Source: Ancylostoma caninum (Eukaryota > Nematoda > Chromadorea > Rhabditida > Ancylostomatidae). Taken from it: DNA of 64,000 nt. The position numbers and the translations under genes were made by a program. Below the pieces are notes generated by a model that had not been told where the DNA came from, searched no databases, and saw only the letters and a program-made list of their open reading frames with translations. Positions 22,660-35,594 of the stretch are shown piece after piece. The stretch lies in the NCBI GenBank assembly GCA_037903475.1, contig JBAJFG010000255.1, forward strand, positions 151,122 to 215,121, given 5' to 3'. Every line of letters begins with the position of its first letter. The stretch's first letter is position 1.

Positions 22660-25600
22660 GCTTTCAGATCATGCATTCACAAAAGCCAGACGGGAGCAGT
22701 TGGCGATTTCTTCCTACGCCTTTTTCTCTCTCTGAAGCTCTCAAACTTTTTTGATATCTGCATCTCTCCAATTCATTATCTCTAGCACCTGCACTACCTA
22801 TTGCAGTGCTCCAAGAAATTGTTACACATTTCTTTGTGACTGAAATGTGTTTCGTTTAGTACTGCGAAGAGAAGAAGCGCAACTTTTAATGCATTTCTTA
22901 GGCATAGGCACCATTCTCACTATGCTAAGAATGCTTAAAAAACGAAATCGCATATGCTCGACCATCTGGATGGAAAACAGCAACGAGAGCCTCGTTGTTT
23001 TCCATTAAACATTGCAGTTCTCAACAGATTTATTCTCATACAAAGTAGATCAAAGGTGTATCTTAGCTTGGTTTCCCTTGCACAATCGGGGTACTTGTAG
23101 GGTTATACTTCATTACCAAAATTCATGAGAATTTCATTTGAAAATAAGTGAGTTTTCATATTTTCTTGATTTTCCGAGGAAACGTCGCTTCTTTCTTTTT
23201 TCAGCGGGGTCGTCGCCGTGCGAGAATAGAAAAACACAAGCTATTTTGCTGCCACGTAATCTTCCACTAGTGTTCCTCTGAATACCAATCATGATTCTCT
23301 TTCAAAAAAAAGCCGTAGGCGGAGCAAAATGCAATTTTGTGCGTGAATAATCCATGGCACATGTAAGAAACTCACTGAGGTGAAGTGCGCTACATAGGGT
23401 TTGTTGACATGCTACATGTTCCAAAAAAAAACGCATCATCGTTTCCGGATAATTGAAGTAGGTCTGTGTTGTCTCGCGTCTTCTGCCACGCAAACTACAA
23501 CGCGTCAGCTTACACCGTTTCATGTGATCACCTTCATTTCAAGAGAAAGAATAAGGGCTTTTATTCTTTTGGTGTGTTGAATAACATTTATTTCAATGCA
23601 GAGATATATCACTGAATCTCTGGGAGCAATGAATAACACTGACACCAATCAAATTATGATAACTTCAGCATAGTTATATAATATTCAAGAATTTCTCTTG
23701 CTATTCTAATCTATCTTCCAAGGGTGTAAGGTGGCGCTCCGTTGGTTGGATGCGACAAAGTAGACGCCGTGGTGTGCTCCTCTTGCAACTTTTCTCGGGT
23801 ACTTCACAAGGGTAATTATACTAGGACTACCCCGCTGGTGGACATCACGGAAAATTCCCACAGGCGTTGCCGTGAAATAGCTATCTTTTCTTCCAGCCAA
23901 ATCCACCACTAAGGAATAATTCGTGGACCTTGTACCTTGGTTTTTGCAGCGGTAATCAAGCTAAGATACACTTCGAGGGTATACACCTCCGGCTTCATCA
24001 AAACTCGTCCGACTTGTAACATTCGAAATGGTTACTAGTGTCCTTTCCGTGGAATTTTATGTATCTTTGGAATGTGCCTCTAAAGAAACGGGTCTACCTC
24101 CAAAAACCTCAATACAAAGCATTCACGCGAACATAAACCACATCTTATGGACGAGTTAAGACGCCAACCGCACTTTAACTTTTTTCAAGGCCCCGCACAG
24201 AATTACCTGCATAACCTGCGATTACTGCATTGTCAGATGTGGAAATCATAGTTGCTTCATTGTAAGCAAAGGGGAAGTCCGTTAATACTGTTTGAACAGA
24301 AGCTGCATAACATTACAGCTAACAAACACTTCACAGGAAAGTGCACCAGACGGTGAGTGCCTGTCGTCGAAGAAAAATCCGAAATCAAATATGTGCAGAG
24401 GAGGAAACTCGTCCACGTAGGAAAGTGTACAGCATGTATATAGAAATAAACGGATTGTAGAGGCCCCATCGAGCAGAGGAAAAAATGAACAGAAAAAAAG
24501 AGGAACAGAAGAAAATGAAAGAAAAATGCAAATGAGGACATAAAATTGATAATTACATTGATTGTGGTGGAAATACTCTGCGATCCTGGAATGTTAGGAA
24601 AAAATCAACATAACTTCAGGAGCTAGGGAGAGACGGGGGGGGGGAAGGGTGGACATCAAGGGGAAGGCATCGAAATTGGTGTGGCTACGTAATTTGGGCG
24701 GTCTTCCCCCCGAGATGATGATACTGTAGGGAGACAAGACATCGAAAGAAAAACAAAAACACACGGCAAAGTTAGGTCGAATGTGTAAACAGCGAATTGT
24801 TTACACTGTACCCGGGAAGACCAAGGACTTTGTAGTCGCAACATGGCGCCAGACACTAATCAGTCAACGCCATTTGCTGCAGGAGAATTAATACCATGGA
24901 TGGGACGATTGGATTAGCTATGATCTACGGATCAACAACGAACTGGATTCGTGGATAGGCAGGAGGTCAGAGCGAGAATTATGATTTGAATGGGGGAAAA
25001 TTCCTGGAATGCGGCTGGGAAGGGAGGAAAATGAAATTGTAGTGGAGCTTATGTACTTCAGAGCGCTTTTATTGTTCCTTTTTGTTAGGAAGACATATGG
25101 ATTTTATGCAGAAAGCAGCTCTGAAAGTCTCAAAGTAGAGAGGTCTCGGGGCTGGGGCTGAAATCGATTCGTCCGTTCGTCCCGACTCGCCGAGGCTGAC
25201 AGCCATTGCCGCACCTAGTGATACAGCGATCAGCGAGCAGTAAATTGTCTCAGCGACCTTATTCTTGAAAACGAAGAATATTTCCAGGATATATGAGACC
25301 TAGAATCTGCTCAGGATTTCCCCGGAATGAAATCGCTACGAACAGAGCAGTGCAGCTTGATGAATGCGAACAGTCGTGTATTTTTTCCTAAGCACTGGGT
25401 TTTTGATGGGTATCCAGTAATTTCGCAATGACACATTAGCACATCTGGCGGCACAAGCCAGCAATATTTGCACGAAATTGTAGAGGATTATCGGTATTCT
25501 ATAAAAATTAACAATAACTCTGGGAAACTGGTTCATAATTAGGGCATTTCACGTGCAATTATCGCTGTTGATCGTGTGCAGGTGGCTAACTACGGAACAG

Positions 25601-28600
25601 TGTGAAACTTCGGGATTTGCCGGACACATCAGCAAAGCAGCTCAATACTAGGAGGGGGGGGGGGTGAGTGGTGGCTGAGGGGAGTGGTGAGCAAGAGAAC
25701 TTTAATATCTCTCGTGGCATCTGTGGCGAGATTCATGAACTTCCTCGGGAAGGATTCCTCATCTCATTGATCCAGAAACGGTCGAGTTCCCCCATAAAAA
25801 TTTGGTAAATTTCAGCACTCCAAAAATTTCACTGCACGGCTCTGCCATGGACGACGGGTCGCTCCGACAAAATACACTTGTTTTTGTCAGCAGAACTCGC
25901 TATGCGGGGACGTTACAATATTCGCCGGGGAATTACAGGAATCCTTAGGAAAGTTAGATACCATGATGACCTCAGATTTTCGAAAGAAAAAAAGTTGGCA
26001 GAAACGCTTCATTCACTCTTGAAGCACAAATGCATTCTCGTGAAACAGCTTCAAATCAGATTAAATTCCTATTTTCAATGTCTATGATGAATTTGCGCTG
26101 ATTTGCACATTGTACCGCTGATAATAAGAATGAGGAAGTGAATTCTGCACTAAACTATGCCGTAATCCACGTGTTCGCGGACGAAAACAGCGGAAAGCCC
26201 GTAAGAACTGCTGCTGCAACGGCCCTGCCGATGATAAACAACAGCGCCAAATAACAAGGACGTCGAGTCGGGGGAAGGAATTTTCCAAGACCAGGAACTT
26301 AACAAGCGGAAATCTGCTTAATATCAGGAACAGTTGGAAATTCCAGAGAATTTCGCGTTATGTGCAGCTCCTAGAAGTTTGTATTGTATCCTTTTCGGTC
26401 TTCGAGAATGAATTTTGATGTGATTTAAACATTTTTTGGTTTCTGGAACTTTTTTCAGGACCCTCTGGACCCCTCTAGAAAATTTGATAAATGCCGCTAA
26501 TGTGTGATGTCTTCACCCAGGAGGATTCGAAACATTCCCTACATAACTTTGAAATTTTTTTCTCAACGTGTTTTTTTTCGACGACTTTTTTCGTACATGC
26601 ATGCATGATATATCATACGAATAAGGTCTTCTTAATGTATTACGAGCGTTGTATTAAATTTCCTTCAGCTTTAGTGCAGCAGAGGTGCAGGGTATTCGTT
26701 TCCACTACGTCTCTGCTTTGTTTTGATGCCGTTGCTCACTTAGGAAAGTGCATTCCAGGTGCAGGCGTTCGTCAATAACTGTTATATAGCAAGGGAGTAC
26801 TAGGCCCTGGAGTTTGAACAGAATTCATCTTTAGTGTGGAGATAAAAGCGCTCTGGCACCTTAAAGTCTGACCCAATCCTGGAACTTTTGTTTTTTTTTC
26901 TTTTAAATGTAGGATTTATACATAACATACATCAGGCCATTAAAACTTTTCAACTTTTTATAGTTCGAATCTTTGCCTTACACAATTTTCCTTTTCGAGT
27001 TTTTCGAGTTACCCTTTCCAGAATTCTAGTCTCCATGGGAATAACATATAACATCAACCGTATCCTCTTTGATACCATGCGATGCCATAGTTTTTTTTTT
27101 GCTTTGCCCTCGCATTCGTTGAGAGGTGAGAAGGAAAGAGGCACACAACATTCGAATCAGCACGTCCTCTATTTTCCGAATGCACGAGGCAGCAGAACGG
27201 GGGAGGACGATTGACTTCCTGCGCTCTTTCAACAACAACCTTAAATAACCTCAAAGAAGTGATGATTTGTTTACGACATCATTTTACGAGGTGTTTTAGA
27301 GAAACTGGACTTCAACAGATTAAATTAACTAAGAGATTGGGCAAAATGTGAATTTTTCCCAAAGCCGTTGGCATTGTAATTTAGTTTTCATTTCAGGATG
27401 GTTTGATGGAGGGAAGGGAGGAAGCCAGCGGCGAAATAGAGAGATGGATAAACGGATAAAGAGAGCAAGAACTGAGAGGAAAAAAACCATGAGATACAGT
27501 TAGAAATTCGAAAAAAAAACATGGCCCCAAGTATACGGACGTTTTGAATCCGTTTTTACGGGGTTAGGAGTCTGTTGACGCATAAAGCCGGGAAGTCCGG
27601 TAAAATGTAGATCCGAGGTTGATTCAAAGAAAGGTTACGAAAGAAAGGCTGGGAAAGAAAGGATTATAGGGGTTCCAAAACATGAAAGAAAACGATCTCT
27701 TGGATGATTTTTTTTTGCAACTTCAACAAGAGGTCCATATTGAAACTCAACTTTAAAAAACACCTGACTGTGAAAATTCGTAGCCATGTGAGAAAAACGT
27801 GGATACACATTTCCACATTCTGGTGTTTCCCAGTGAAATTAGCTAGGAAATTTCTGGGAGAGTTGCCTCATGGAATTTTTTTGCATAATCCTGAACTACA
27901 TGCTAAAAATATCCATGCGGAGGCGAAATTTTCTGCTCATTGCATAGTTTAACTATGGGAAGGAGTCACAGTCACATTAAACGTCCAGCAATTCAATACC
28001 GCTGGAAAGAATGTGCTGGGAATCCAGCCGGAGCCCCTTTGTTTGAATGATGATGAAAAAAAAAACGCGAGAGCAAGTGAATCCCGATGCGAATAATGAC
28101 CGTGAGAAGGAATCGGCCGGTGGCGGCGGCTGAAATGGTGCCGTTATGGTCATCAATCAAAGTCATCGAAAATCACAACGCCACTAGCTGACGATGGTGT
28201 CGCGGCGTCAACAACACGACGATTCGGGCGCCTCGTCATAAAGATATGCTGCTGCTGCCGCTGCCGCGGGGCCCCGTCGAACCGTGGCCCCGTGTCCCGG
28301 CGAGGCAAGCGACGAACGTCCCGGGAGGATGAGTCGTGTGCAGAGTGCAGATTCGTCGACGAGTCGAGAGTTGAGTGAGGATTACTGAGGCGCTGTGTAA
28401 TGAAAGGTTGATGGGTCGATCGGCCACTTCGCGTTACCGCGCCGAAGCTGTGCCACATTTTCAGAACAAACGGCCAAACGTTCAGCCACTGGAAACGTCG
28501 CAAATGTACGTGTTGTTGTACGGCTGACTCATTTGTAGCGCCAAAGTATGGATAAACAGTTCGACGCCGCTGTGCACGGACGTGGCGTCCACGTGAACTT

Positions 28601-30297
28601 CACACCGCCCGTAATTCTGGAGCGATCCGTTCAGATGCACGAGCCACTTAGTCTAAATGCATATTGATTATAATAAAAATGTTGTGCAAATGGGGACGCT
28701 TCAACTAGCCAATCGTGTTGGGAACAGCAGCAATCATGTTGGGGATCTCGACAAACTGAGAAAATTGTTTTTTTTGCTGCTGCAGAAACGGTAGTCCTTC
28801 AAGTACGCAATGCGCTAGGCCCAAAATGAATAAGTCAATAATATTGTTTCATATGCATATGTTTTTTGCATACCTTTTTTCATAGTCTTCTTCAAGATAT
28901 TCTGTGGTTACTGCTTTTTCATGACCAGTTCTGGTAGATTTCATCAATTTTCTTCCATGGTCTCAGTTGGTTTAATTAAAAGGAAACAAGGAAATAAAGT
29001 GTATCTCACGAGCCATAGGTAGATCAACTGTCTGGGCGCGTGCGAATGTGCAGCTTGTATGAGCCAGTTGACGTGGAGTGGCAATATTGCTACCGGCACC
29101 CAGCTGCGTCAGTCAGCGCGAAAAAACCGGCAACTGTGGATACTGACCAGTGGACGTGCGATATCCCGGCGCACTGCAGACGCCTCCCCATCCACAAACC
29201 GCAACGATCGCAAGGCGCTTAAGGAGCCTACATCCCCGAATGCGTGGCGCCAGGAGCGCCGGTGCAACTCCGCTTTGGAGATTGTACCACCAGAACTGCT
29301 GCCACCAGTCCCAGTGGTAGCGCCGGTTCGCTCCTCTACATGGGAGATGCAATAACCCCAGTCGTGACTCTCGCACATGAACTCTTACCCGTGCAAGCCT
29401 AACCCTAGCGCAAGCGTGCTTGAACCAAAGCCTAAGATGGTATACGTACAAGAGCCCACAGAAGGTAAGGATGCAACCTCCCCCTGGAAGCGCAGCAACG
29501 GGTTCGGTGCCAGGATGAACCCAGCTGGCCGATGCACCATTGTCGTGCCCCAGGGTCCTCGGCGGTTCAGTGTGTCAGGATGAACCCCGAGCACGACTGG
29601 CCGCGTCGGTGGAGGATGCGCTTCCTGGACCTAATGGCGGCCTACCCCCACAGACGTACCCGGCCGTATCCCATGGTTAGCTCCCACTTCCCGTCTCCCC
29701 TCACCAGGTCCCTACGCTGAGCCCCCAACCCTAGCCCCGCCCCCTTGGTATACTTGTTGATGACCTTGACGGTGATGCAATACATGGATACATCTGCATT
29801 AACACAAGCGCTGTAGATGGTGTTTATTATGCAAGAAATCACACAATATCAATACACGACAATCAATAAATGGTACAGCGATAGATAGTATTAGGGGCAA
29901 CTCAAACATGGTGGATGGTAGGTAGATGGTGTGCACGACGGCCAAGGTGTTGGTCAACCTGCGGGAGAACCTGCTACCCCAGATGGTATGATGGTGTTCA
30001 ACGGACGCGAGTAGTACACGGCAAGAATACACGACACGAGAGCCAACGAAAACACAACCGTCCGGCGTGACCGCAGAGGCGCGACTGATTTCGAAAATCA
30101 GCCGCACCGCGCAGTCCGCACGCGGCACGGCGTGGGAAGTACCGTACGCCAGTGCGCGCGGTGGGACCCGGCACAGGGCAGAGTCGCGCACGGCGCGACA
30201 ATCTTCGTTTCCCCTTATTGCGCAAGCTGAAGAACTTTTTTGGGATTTGCGGTCTCCTTTCCCGCATTGTTTCACAGGTATGAGAACTATTTTCATT
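22660..30297. other. 7.6 kb with almost no recognisable feature
   Basis: AT-rich, single-copy-looking DNA. I found no exon chain, RNA gene or long repeat. Noted points: a G-run near 24633 and another near 25654; a minus-strand ORF tail at 28153-28503 listed separately; and a GC-richer stretch at about 29040-30230 with several short overlapping ORFs on both strands but no recognised domain. Scattered A/T runs are common. Confidence 0.4.
28153..28503 (-). CDS. Possible terminal exon, acidic C-terminus
   Basis: The minus-strand frame over the last 80 or so codons is Ser/Arg/Gln-rich and ends with the hydrophilic, acidic GVVIFDDFD followed by TGA. This looks more like a protein C-terminus than random sequence. 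I could not find matching upstream exons, and the stretch is GC-biased, so this is only a weak candidate. No function is proposed. Confidence 0.2.
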   Translation of the reverse strand: MRRFQWLNVWPFVLKMWHSFGAVTRSGRSTHQPFITQRLSNPHSTLDSSTNLHSAHDSSSRDVRRLPRRDTGPRFDGAPRQRQQQHIFMTRRPNRRVVDAATPSSASGVVIFDDFD

Positions 30298-30844
30298 CAG
30301 TTGCAACAATTAAAAATATTTTAAAGTCGCGATGTATGGAAAAGGCTGTGAACATCCTTCCTTTTCCATTTTTTCCTGAATTTCTATTGCTTCTAGAACA
30401 TCTCTTCCTGATTATTCGAGGCTTTGTATAAATATTTTACAAACACCATATGAAGGTTTCATTCCTGGAATCATAGGTGCGATAACCTGAAACGCGTCTC
30501 AACCCACCATCATTTACGGTAGCGCCCTTCGGGGAATCTTCACCTACGACAATGAGGATAAGTTGGATCCGAGGTGGAGTGCCAAATCGCAAAAGGGTGC
30601 AGAAATCCGAACATTTTGTCCGGGAAATGCAGAAATACATGGAACGCACAGTTGTGGATTGAATTCCACATACAAAATAGCCTTAGAAAACGTGAAGCTC
30701 GGGAGTCGTTATGGGTTGAGGAAACTGTTGACACTATGGTCTTGAGATTGCCCGAAATCTGAGCTTCAGCCTGTAATATCATCTTCGGCTCAGAAAAGTA
30801 AGTGTCGCGCAGTTCTCAGACGGAATAACAATGCGACGTTACAC
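30298..30844 (+). repeat. Left terminal inverted repeat
   Basis: Reverse complement of 35595-36142 with only scattered differences; for example CGCGATGTATGG on the left is matched by CGCGAGGTATGG on the right. Both arms preserve an 80-codon open frame, which probably reflects recent divergence rather than coding function. Confidence 0.9.
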
Positions 30845-31244
30845 TAAATGGTACTGGATTGAATAACTGGGAAATCTTCTGAAACGTAAAAACAATGATA
30901 TCTTCTTTATTTGGGAGAATTGAAAGTTGTGCAGTGGTCAGCTGTATTCGGAGTGAAATTCTGAGCAGAACGATATATAATTACTGGTAGTTCCGTTCAT
31001 TCCCGCTCAGACACTCGCACCGTACGAGCGCTCCAAATTTCTCAGACATTCGCTCAGCCCTAGGCTCGGCCTTGAGCGGTACTAGCTTTATGGCTTTTCG
31101 AGAAGAGCTGCTAATTTGAGAGTTCTTTATCATCACCAATAGAATTCCGGTCAGATAGTATTCATATAATATCAGCAATTGTATCGGGTCTTGGACAGAT
31201 ATTGCTGCTAATGTGGGGCGACAGTGCCGCCATAGTGGGCCGAC

Positions 31245-31298
31245 AGTGCTGCCAATTTAAGGTCCGCGGCCCCCCGCGGACCTTAAGGTGGCAGCACT
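31245..31298. repeat. 54-base near-perfect palindrome
   Basis: Arms of 25 bases start AGTGCTGCCA and end AAGGTCCGCGG. They differ at two positions and are separated by a four-C loop. The AGTGCTGCC end motif recurs just downstream (31308-31317) and in related form near 35277-35370. Confidence 0.8.
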
Positions 31299-31529
31299 AT
31301 TGGCTATAGTGCTGCCCCAACTCTGAAATTTTCTGATGGTCAAATGGTCGAAAAATTCATGAAAAATTTATTATCAACAAAAATACAGATTCAATCAGAA
31401 TCCACACTAAAACGAATAATAAGCATGCTTAAAGCTCCATTAAGCTCCAGTAACGTCAGGAAAAACAGTTTTTCATAAAAATCCTAAAAATGCTCTAATA
31501 GCAAAAATATCAAGAAATACACATCAAAC

Positions 31530-31598
31530 TGGGTGTCTTGGGTCAGGCTAACCAAAATCTGCGATGAAATCCAATTATGTCGATGCCCAAGACACCCA
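31530..31598. repeat. Hairpin with 13-base perfect arms
   Basis: TGGGTGTCTTGGG at the left is exactly inverted at the right end (CCCAAGACACCCA), with about 43 bases between. It lies inside the TIR element. No expression evidence exists; it could be a remnant of another foldback element. Confidence 0.6.
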
Positions 31599-32792
31599 AA
31601 AAAACAAACAACTTCAGAATTCAGGATAGTATTAGAAAATTTTGGGCAAAAAAGAAGTAAAATTAGGAAAACACTCAAGATTTCGTTAAAAAGAAAAGCC
31701 CAAAATTTTCTAAAAACGTGAAATACATACAAATATCAAGCGTAATCAATATCTTCAACAATTTCGGACTAGGTAAGGCAATTTTGGGCTTGGCATTAAG
31801 TTAAACTGTAATCTCAGCACAAAAAAAGCCCAAAATTCCCTAAAGCATAAAACTAAATATGTACAAATTTCAGGAATAATCAATATCTTCTAAGATCAAG
31901 TGAGTAGAGCGACCAGTAAATAAAATATCAAGTGAGTAGAGTGACCAGTAAATAAAATAATGACCGGTAAGTGGGTAAACAGTGAGGTGCGATGAGAAAA
32001 ATTACAAAAAAAATAGTTAGCGCACGTGCACTCCTCACAACAAGTTTATCGCTCTCGTAAATTCTAAAAAACTCCCTTCTAGAAAACTTCGTACTCAGAC
32101 AAAAAGTGCACCTGTGCTAAAAATCCAAAAAGTTGAGGCAAAAATCCAAAACATTCAGGCAAAGCACTCGCATTTTCGGCACCAGTATCGAAAGAAGTGA
32201 GGATTTCATCGGAATGACTGAGGGTAGAGGAAGAAGTGAGGTCAGAATTGGGTGGCACAAGGTTGAGCAGTGGTAGTCGTCGGAATTAGGCAGTTCGGGA
32301 ATTAGCGAAGCGTGGCAAGCAGGTAGTTCAGGCTAAGGAGGTGAGAGCGGCAGCGGGATAGCGAAATCGAGGCAAATTTTAAAATGCGGCGAAACACGAC
32401 AAATCCGAGAAGAGGGCGACGTAGATTGGGTGTCAATTCCTAGAGTGATGAAAACGAGACAAGATTTTGCAACGTTTTTTTTTCAAAAAAAAAATCAGAT
32501 TCAATCCATGGTTCAAGTCAAGGTTGAAAAGTCAGAGTCATTCCATGTTTTAAAGCTCAAAAATCATTCCAAAAGAAAAAATTCTCTTCGAGTGTGAGTC
32601 AAATCAGAAAAAAAAATCATGTGGGAGACTTCGAGACCGGGAAACAAACAGAAACGAATGAAAGCAATAAAATTAGCAAAAGGAAGTAGCTGACCGACAG
32701 AAAACCAATTAAGGCATACGAACTTCCGGGCTACAGTCCTTCGGTCACGGAATTGAAAAGTTCTGTTTGCTTCCCTCTCCCTCCGTCGTCCA

Positions 32793-34403
32793 CTAATCAC
32801 TAATTCCATCACTTGAGATGTCATCAATCTGCAAATGAAAAAATTTGGAAGCTCTCATATAGCTACTAGGTCAGAACCTAACTTACCTTTTCTTGGCTGC
32901 GTGCTGGGATGGAGGAGCGTCGGCGTTTCTAAATCAATTTAACGGTAGAAAGCAGATCTCAAAATTTTGAGAAAAGGTGATAAAAGAATAAAAAGTAGAC
33001 TCACTGATTTAGGACGTAGTTTCTCCTCCACCAGAACGTATTGGCGAATGTCGGCCCTGCAAGTAGGACTCGAATCGGTTTCTAGTGCTTGTAAAAACCC
33101 TCTATACTCACATGGCTCTGGCAATTGCGGCCCCGCATTCGTGTGTCCACCTCACACGACAGTCTCTACGGTACTGGAGAGCTGAAGACCTCGACGCGTT
33201 ATCTGGGCCCAGCCCCAACCAAAATCTGAAGTTAAGATCTACTAGAAGCAAATCATTGTTTATCAAATCTAACTTTTTAGTCTCACTCAGTCGGGTTTTC
33301 TTTCAACTCCTCAGAGGACTTCTCCATTTCCGGTTGACCTAGCCCGAGAGCCTCCAAGAGGCAGCCTGGAACAAAGGAAAAATCGGGTAGCGTCTAGTTT
33401 ACCAATTCATCACCCGTTGGGCGCTCACCGATGAGAGCGTCCGTGACCGAATCCGGGAGATCCTTTAAGTCTTCCTCCCTAGCTCCTTTGCCGCTTATTC
33501 GATGAGAGTATTTTTGGATTTCAGCCGGTGGGTCACAAGCCTACAATGAGTAAGAATACATACATCATGTGGAAGTTCGACTTGGGACCATCTTACCTGG
33601 ATAAGGTAGCGCCTGACAAAGTCAGTACAATGGGTGGAAAAGTCGTCAGGGGTGCTGCGGTTTGATCTTCTCCATTTCGTCATGAGTTTCTTCAAGTTCG
33701 TGCGCTCAAATCAAGATGGAGAAGATTAGGGAATTTTGCGGCAAGCAATTTCGAGGGATTGCGAAAGAGATTTCTGCGAAAACAGACGTATTTCACCGAA
33801 TCCGCGGAGAATTGAATGCGATCCAAATCAGAATCCTCCAGCGAACATCCCTCGAAATTCAATGACTGCAAAGTAGATGTGGGTCAGCTGCGCACACGAG
33901 AAGTTGAGTGCAAAGACGAAAAGTAATTGTGATGCATCATCCGCACACTTCTTCTTTTTAGAACAAAATGGGCGATTGCGCATTTCAAAAACAAAAACAT
34001 GCAATCGCCTATGCCAACGTGAATGAGAAGAATTCACACAGTTAAGCGAATATCAAGAAAAAAATCCTATAGAAAAAGTTCTTCTAAAAAAGTTTGGTTT
34101 CGCATGGTTCCATCATTTGAATGACATAGAAGAAGAATGCGGATGATAAGGATGATGATGGAAACAGAGATGGATGAGATGAAAGAGCAAACGTTGGAAC
34201 TCCGAATCGAACAAAAACTTCCAAAAAAGTCGGAGTTCACTGTTTTCTTTGAAGTTGAGGCTTCAAAAAAACTCACTTCGACATTTCGGTAGACCCACAT
34301 GTTGTTGATGACGTCCAGCGCCCTCGTCCTGTCGTCCACGTGCTCAATATCCAAGATCTTGACTTCCACCTCGCCCATATTCGCGCCGTCACACGATTGC
34401 CAC
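32793..34403 (-). CDS. Unrecognised eight-exon gene inside the TIR element (5' end missing)
   Basis: I do not recognise the product. Exons, 5' to 3' on the minus strand: 34403-34277, 33865-33597, 33540-33429, 33365-33287, 33225-33112, 33056-33005, 32928-32887 and 32828-32793 (TAG). Each junction is GT-AG and phases match throughout, which strongly supports a real gene of at least 276 codons. The first visible exon needs an upstream exon I could not find. Exon 2 reads as leucine-rich-repeat-like sequence (LNFEGCSLEDSDLDRIQF, then FPNLLHLDL and NLKKLM), resembling nematode F-box/LRR proteins. It needs a one-base frameshift near 33693-33705; as written, the frame stops at 33692. Exon 5 contains WTHECGAAIARAMADIRQYV, and exon 7 carries a basic KRRRSSIP motif that could be a nuclear localisation signal. 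The tail is acidic. It may be captured cargo, an uncharacterised element-encoded protein, or a decaying copy. Confidence 0.7.
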
Positions 34404-34429
34404 CTGAAAAATTCCAAAATTAGAACAAT

Positions 34430-35200
34430 GCCAGCGGACGCGCACATAAAAACAACGAAGGATTGAGTAGGAAGCGACAGAAGATGAGAGAGAAGCGTTA
34501 GCAGAAAGAAGAAACAAAAGAGATTGAAGAAAATTAGTGAGCGAGGAGTTGCGCGCCGAAAAACAGTCACAGTAGAAAAAAACAAGTGAAAGCGCCCGCA
34601 AAAACAGTGCAAAAGCAGAGAGGAAGAGAGGAAGGATGAAAGAGAGACTGAAGAAGTGTAAAAGAATAGTGAAAGAATAGAAAGAATTGATGGGAGCGAA
34701 TTTGCGCGGCGGGGATAGCGAAAATTTGCGATGAAACAGATGAGCGCGCGCTCAGAACAACCAAGGAAAGATTAAAGGAGAGGGTAAGGATGAGAGGAAG
34801 GCGAAAGGAGTGGAGGGAAACAAAGAAGATTAAAGAAAAAAGTGAGAGAGAAGTTGAGCGCGGGTGGGATACTCAAATTGCGACAAAACGAAAAAACGCG
34901 CGCCGGGGAGAACCAAATTTCAATAAAACAGAAGAACGCGCACGTGAAAACAACTAAAGAGAGAAGAGGAAGAGAGAGAGGATGAGAGAGAGGAGAGAAG
35001 AGAGTGAAGGAACGAAAAAGAATGAAGAAAAAACGTGAGGGAGAAGTTGCGCGCAAAGAAATAGTTAAAATGCAGTAAAACAAATTTAAAAGCGCACAAA
35101 AACATTCAAAGAAGAAGAAGAAGGAGATAGAAAGAAAGAAAGAAGTGAAAGAGATGAGAGAGAACGGAAAAGAAACGAAAAAAACATTTTCGAAAATGTT
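34430..35200. repeat. Purine-rich low-complexity tract
   Basis: The plus strand is dominated by GA/AGAA/GAGAG runs with recurring GCGCGC(G)..GAAAA blocks, roughly 130-190 bases apart. Minus-strand ORFs here are Phe/Leu/Ser-rich artefacts of the composition. It sits where the missing 5' exons of the TIR-element gene would be expected. Confidence 0.7.
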
Positions 35201-35594
35201 TCTCGGCGCGCCGCACCGAAATTGCGTCATCGCGCTGACGCGAAATTCGATCGATACCAAATCGATCTAAGTCCGGCAGCACAGTGGGAGCGGTGCTGCA
35301 AAAAATTTTGCCGTTTTTGAGTGCGCGGCAACTGTTTGGTACTGCCATTAAACTTGGCAGCACTGTATAACATTTCCAGCACGGTCGAACTTGTGCCGAA
35401 TGGGCGGGGCGATGGGCGGAACAGGCCTCGCCCACCGAGACTAGTGCTGCTCGAATGTCTGAGTTAGAGCCGACCATGCGAGCGCAGCACATAACTTTAT
35501 GGGCGGGGCTTCCAACGTACGAGCGGTCAGCATTCACCGTTGCCGTGCGAGCGCTCTAAAGTCCTTACGCACAATCGGCGGAAAATTTTCGAGC

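Noticed and set aside
23706..23909. 67-codon minus-strand ORF
   Set aside because: Coding-looking composition but isolated, with no exon partners; possibly an old repeat fragment, not enough to call.
29040..29720. GC-richer stretch with several short ORFs on both strands, considered as a retrotransposon 5' region
   Set aside because: No endonuclease or RT motif follows, and no frame is clearly favoured.
30540..30782. 80-codon ORF present in both TIR arms
   Set aside because: Conserved only because the arms are nearly identical; no start context, domain or splice partner.
34067..35537. Long minus-strand ORFs (143-181 codons)
   Set aside because: Except for the exon at 34277-34403, they read through purine-rich low-complexity DNA and are compositional artefacts.
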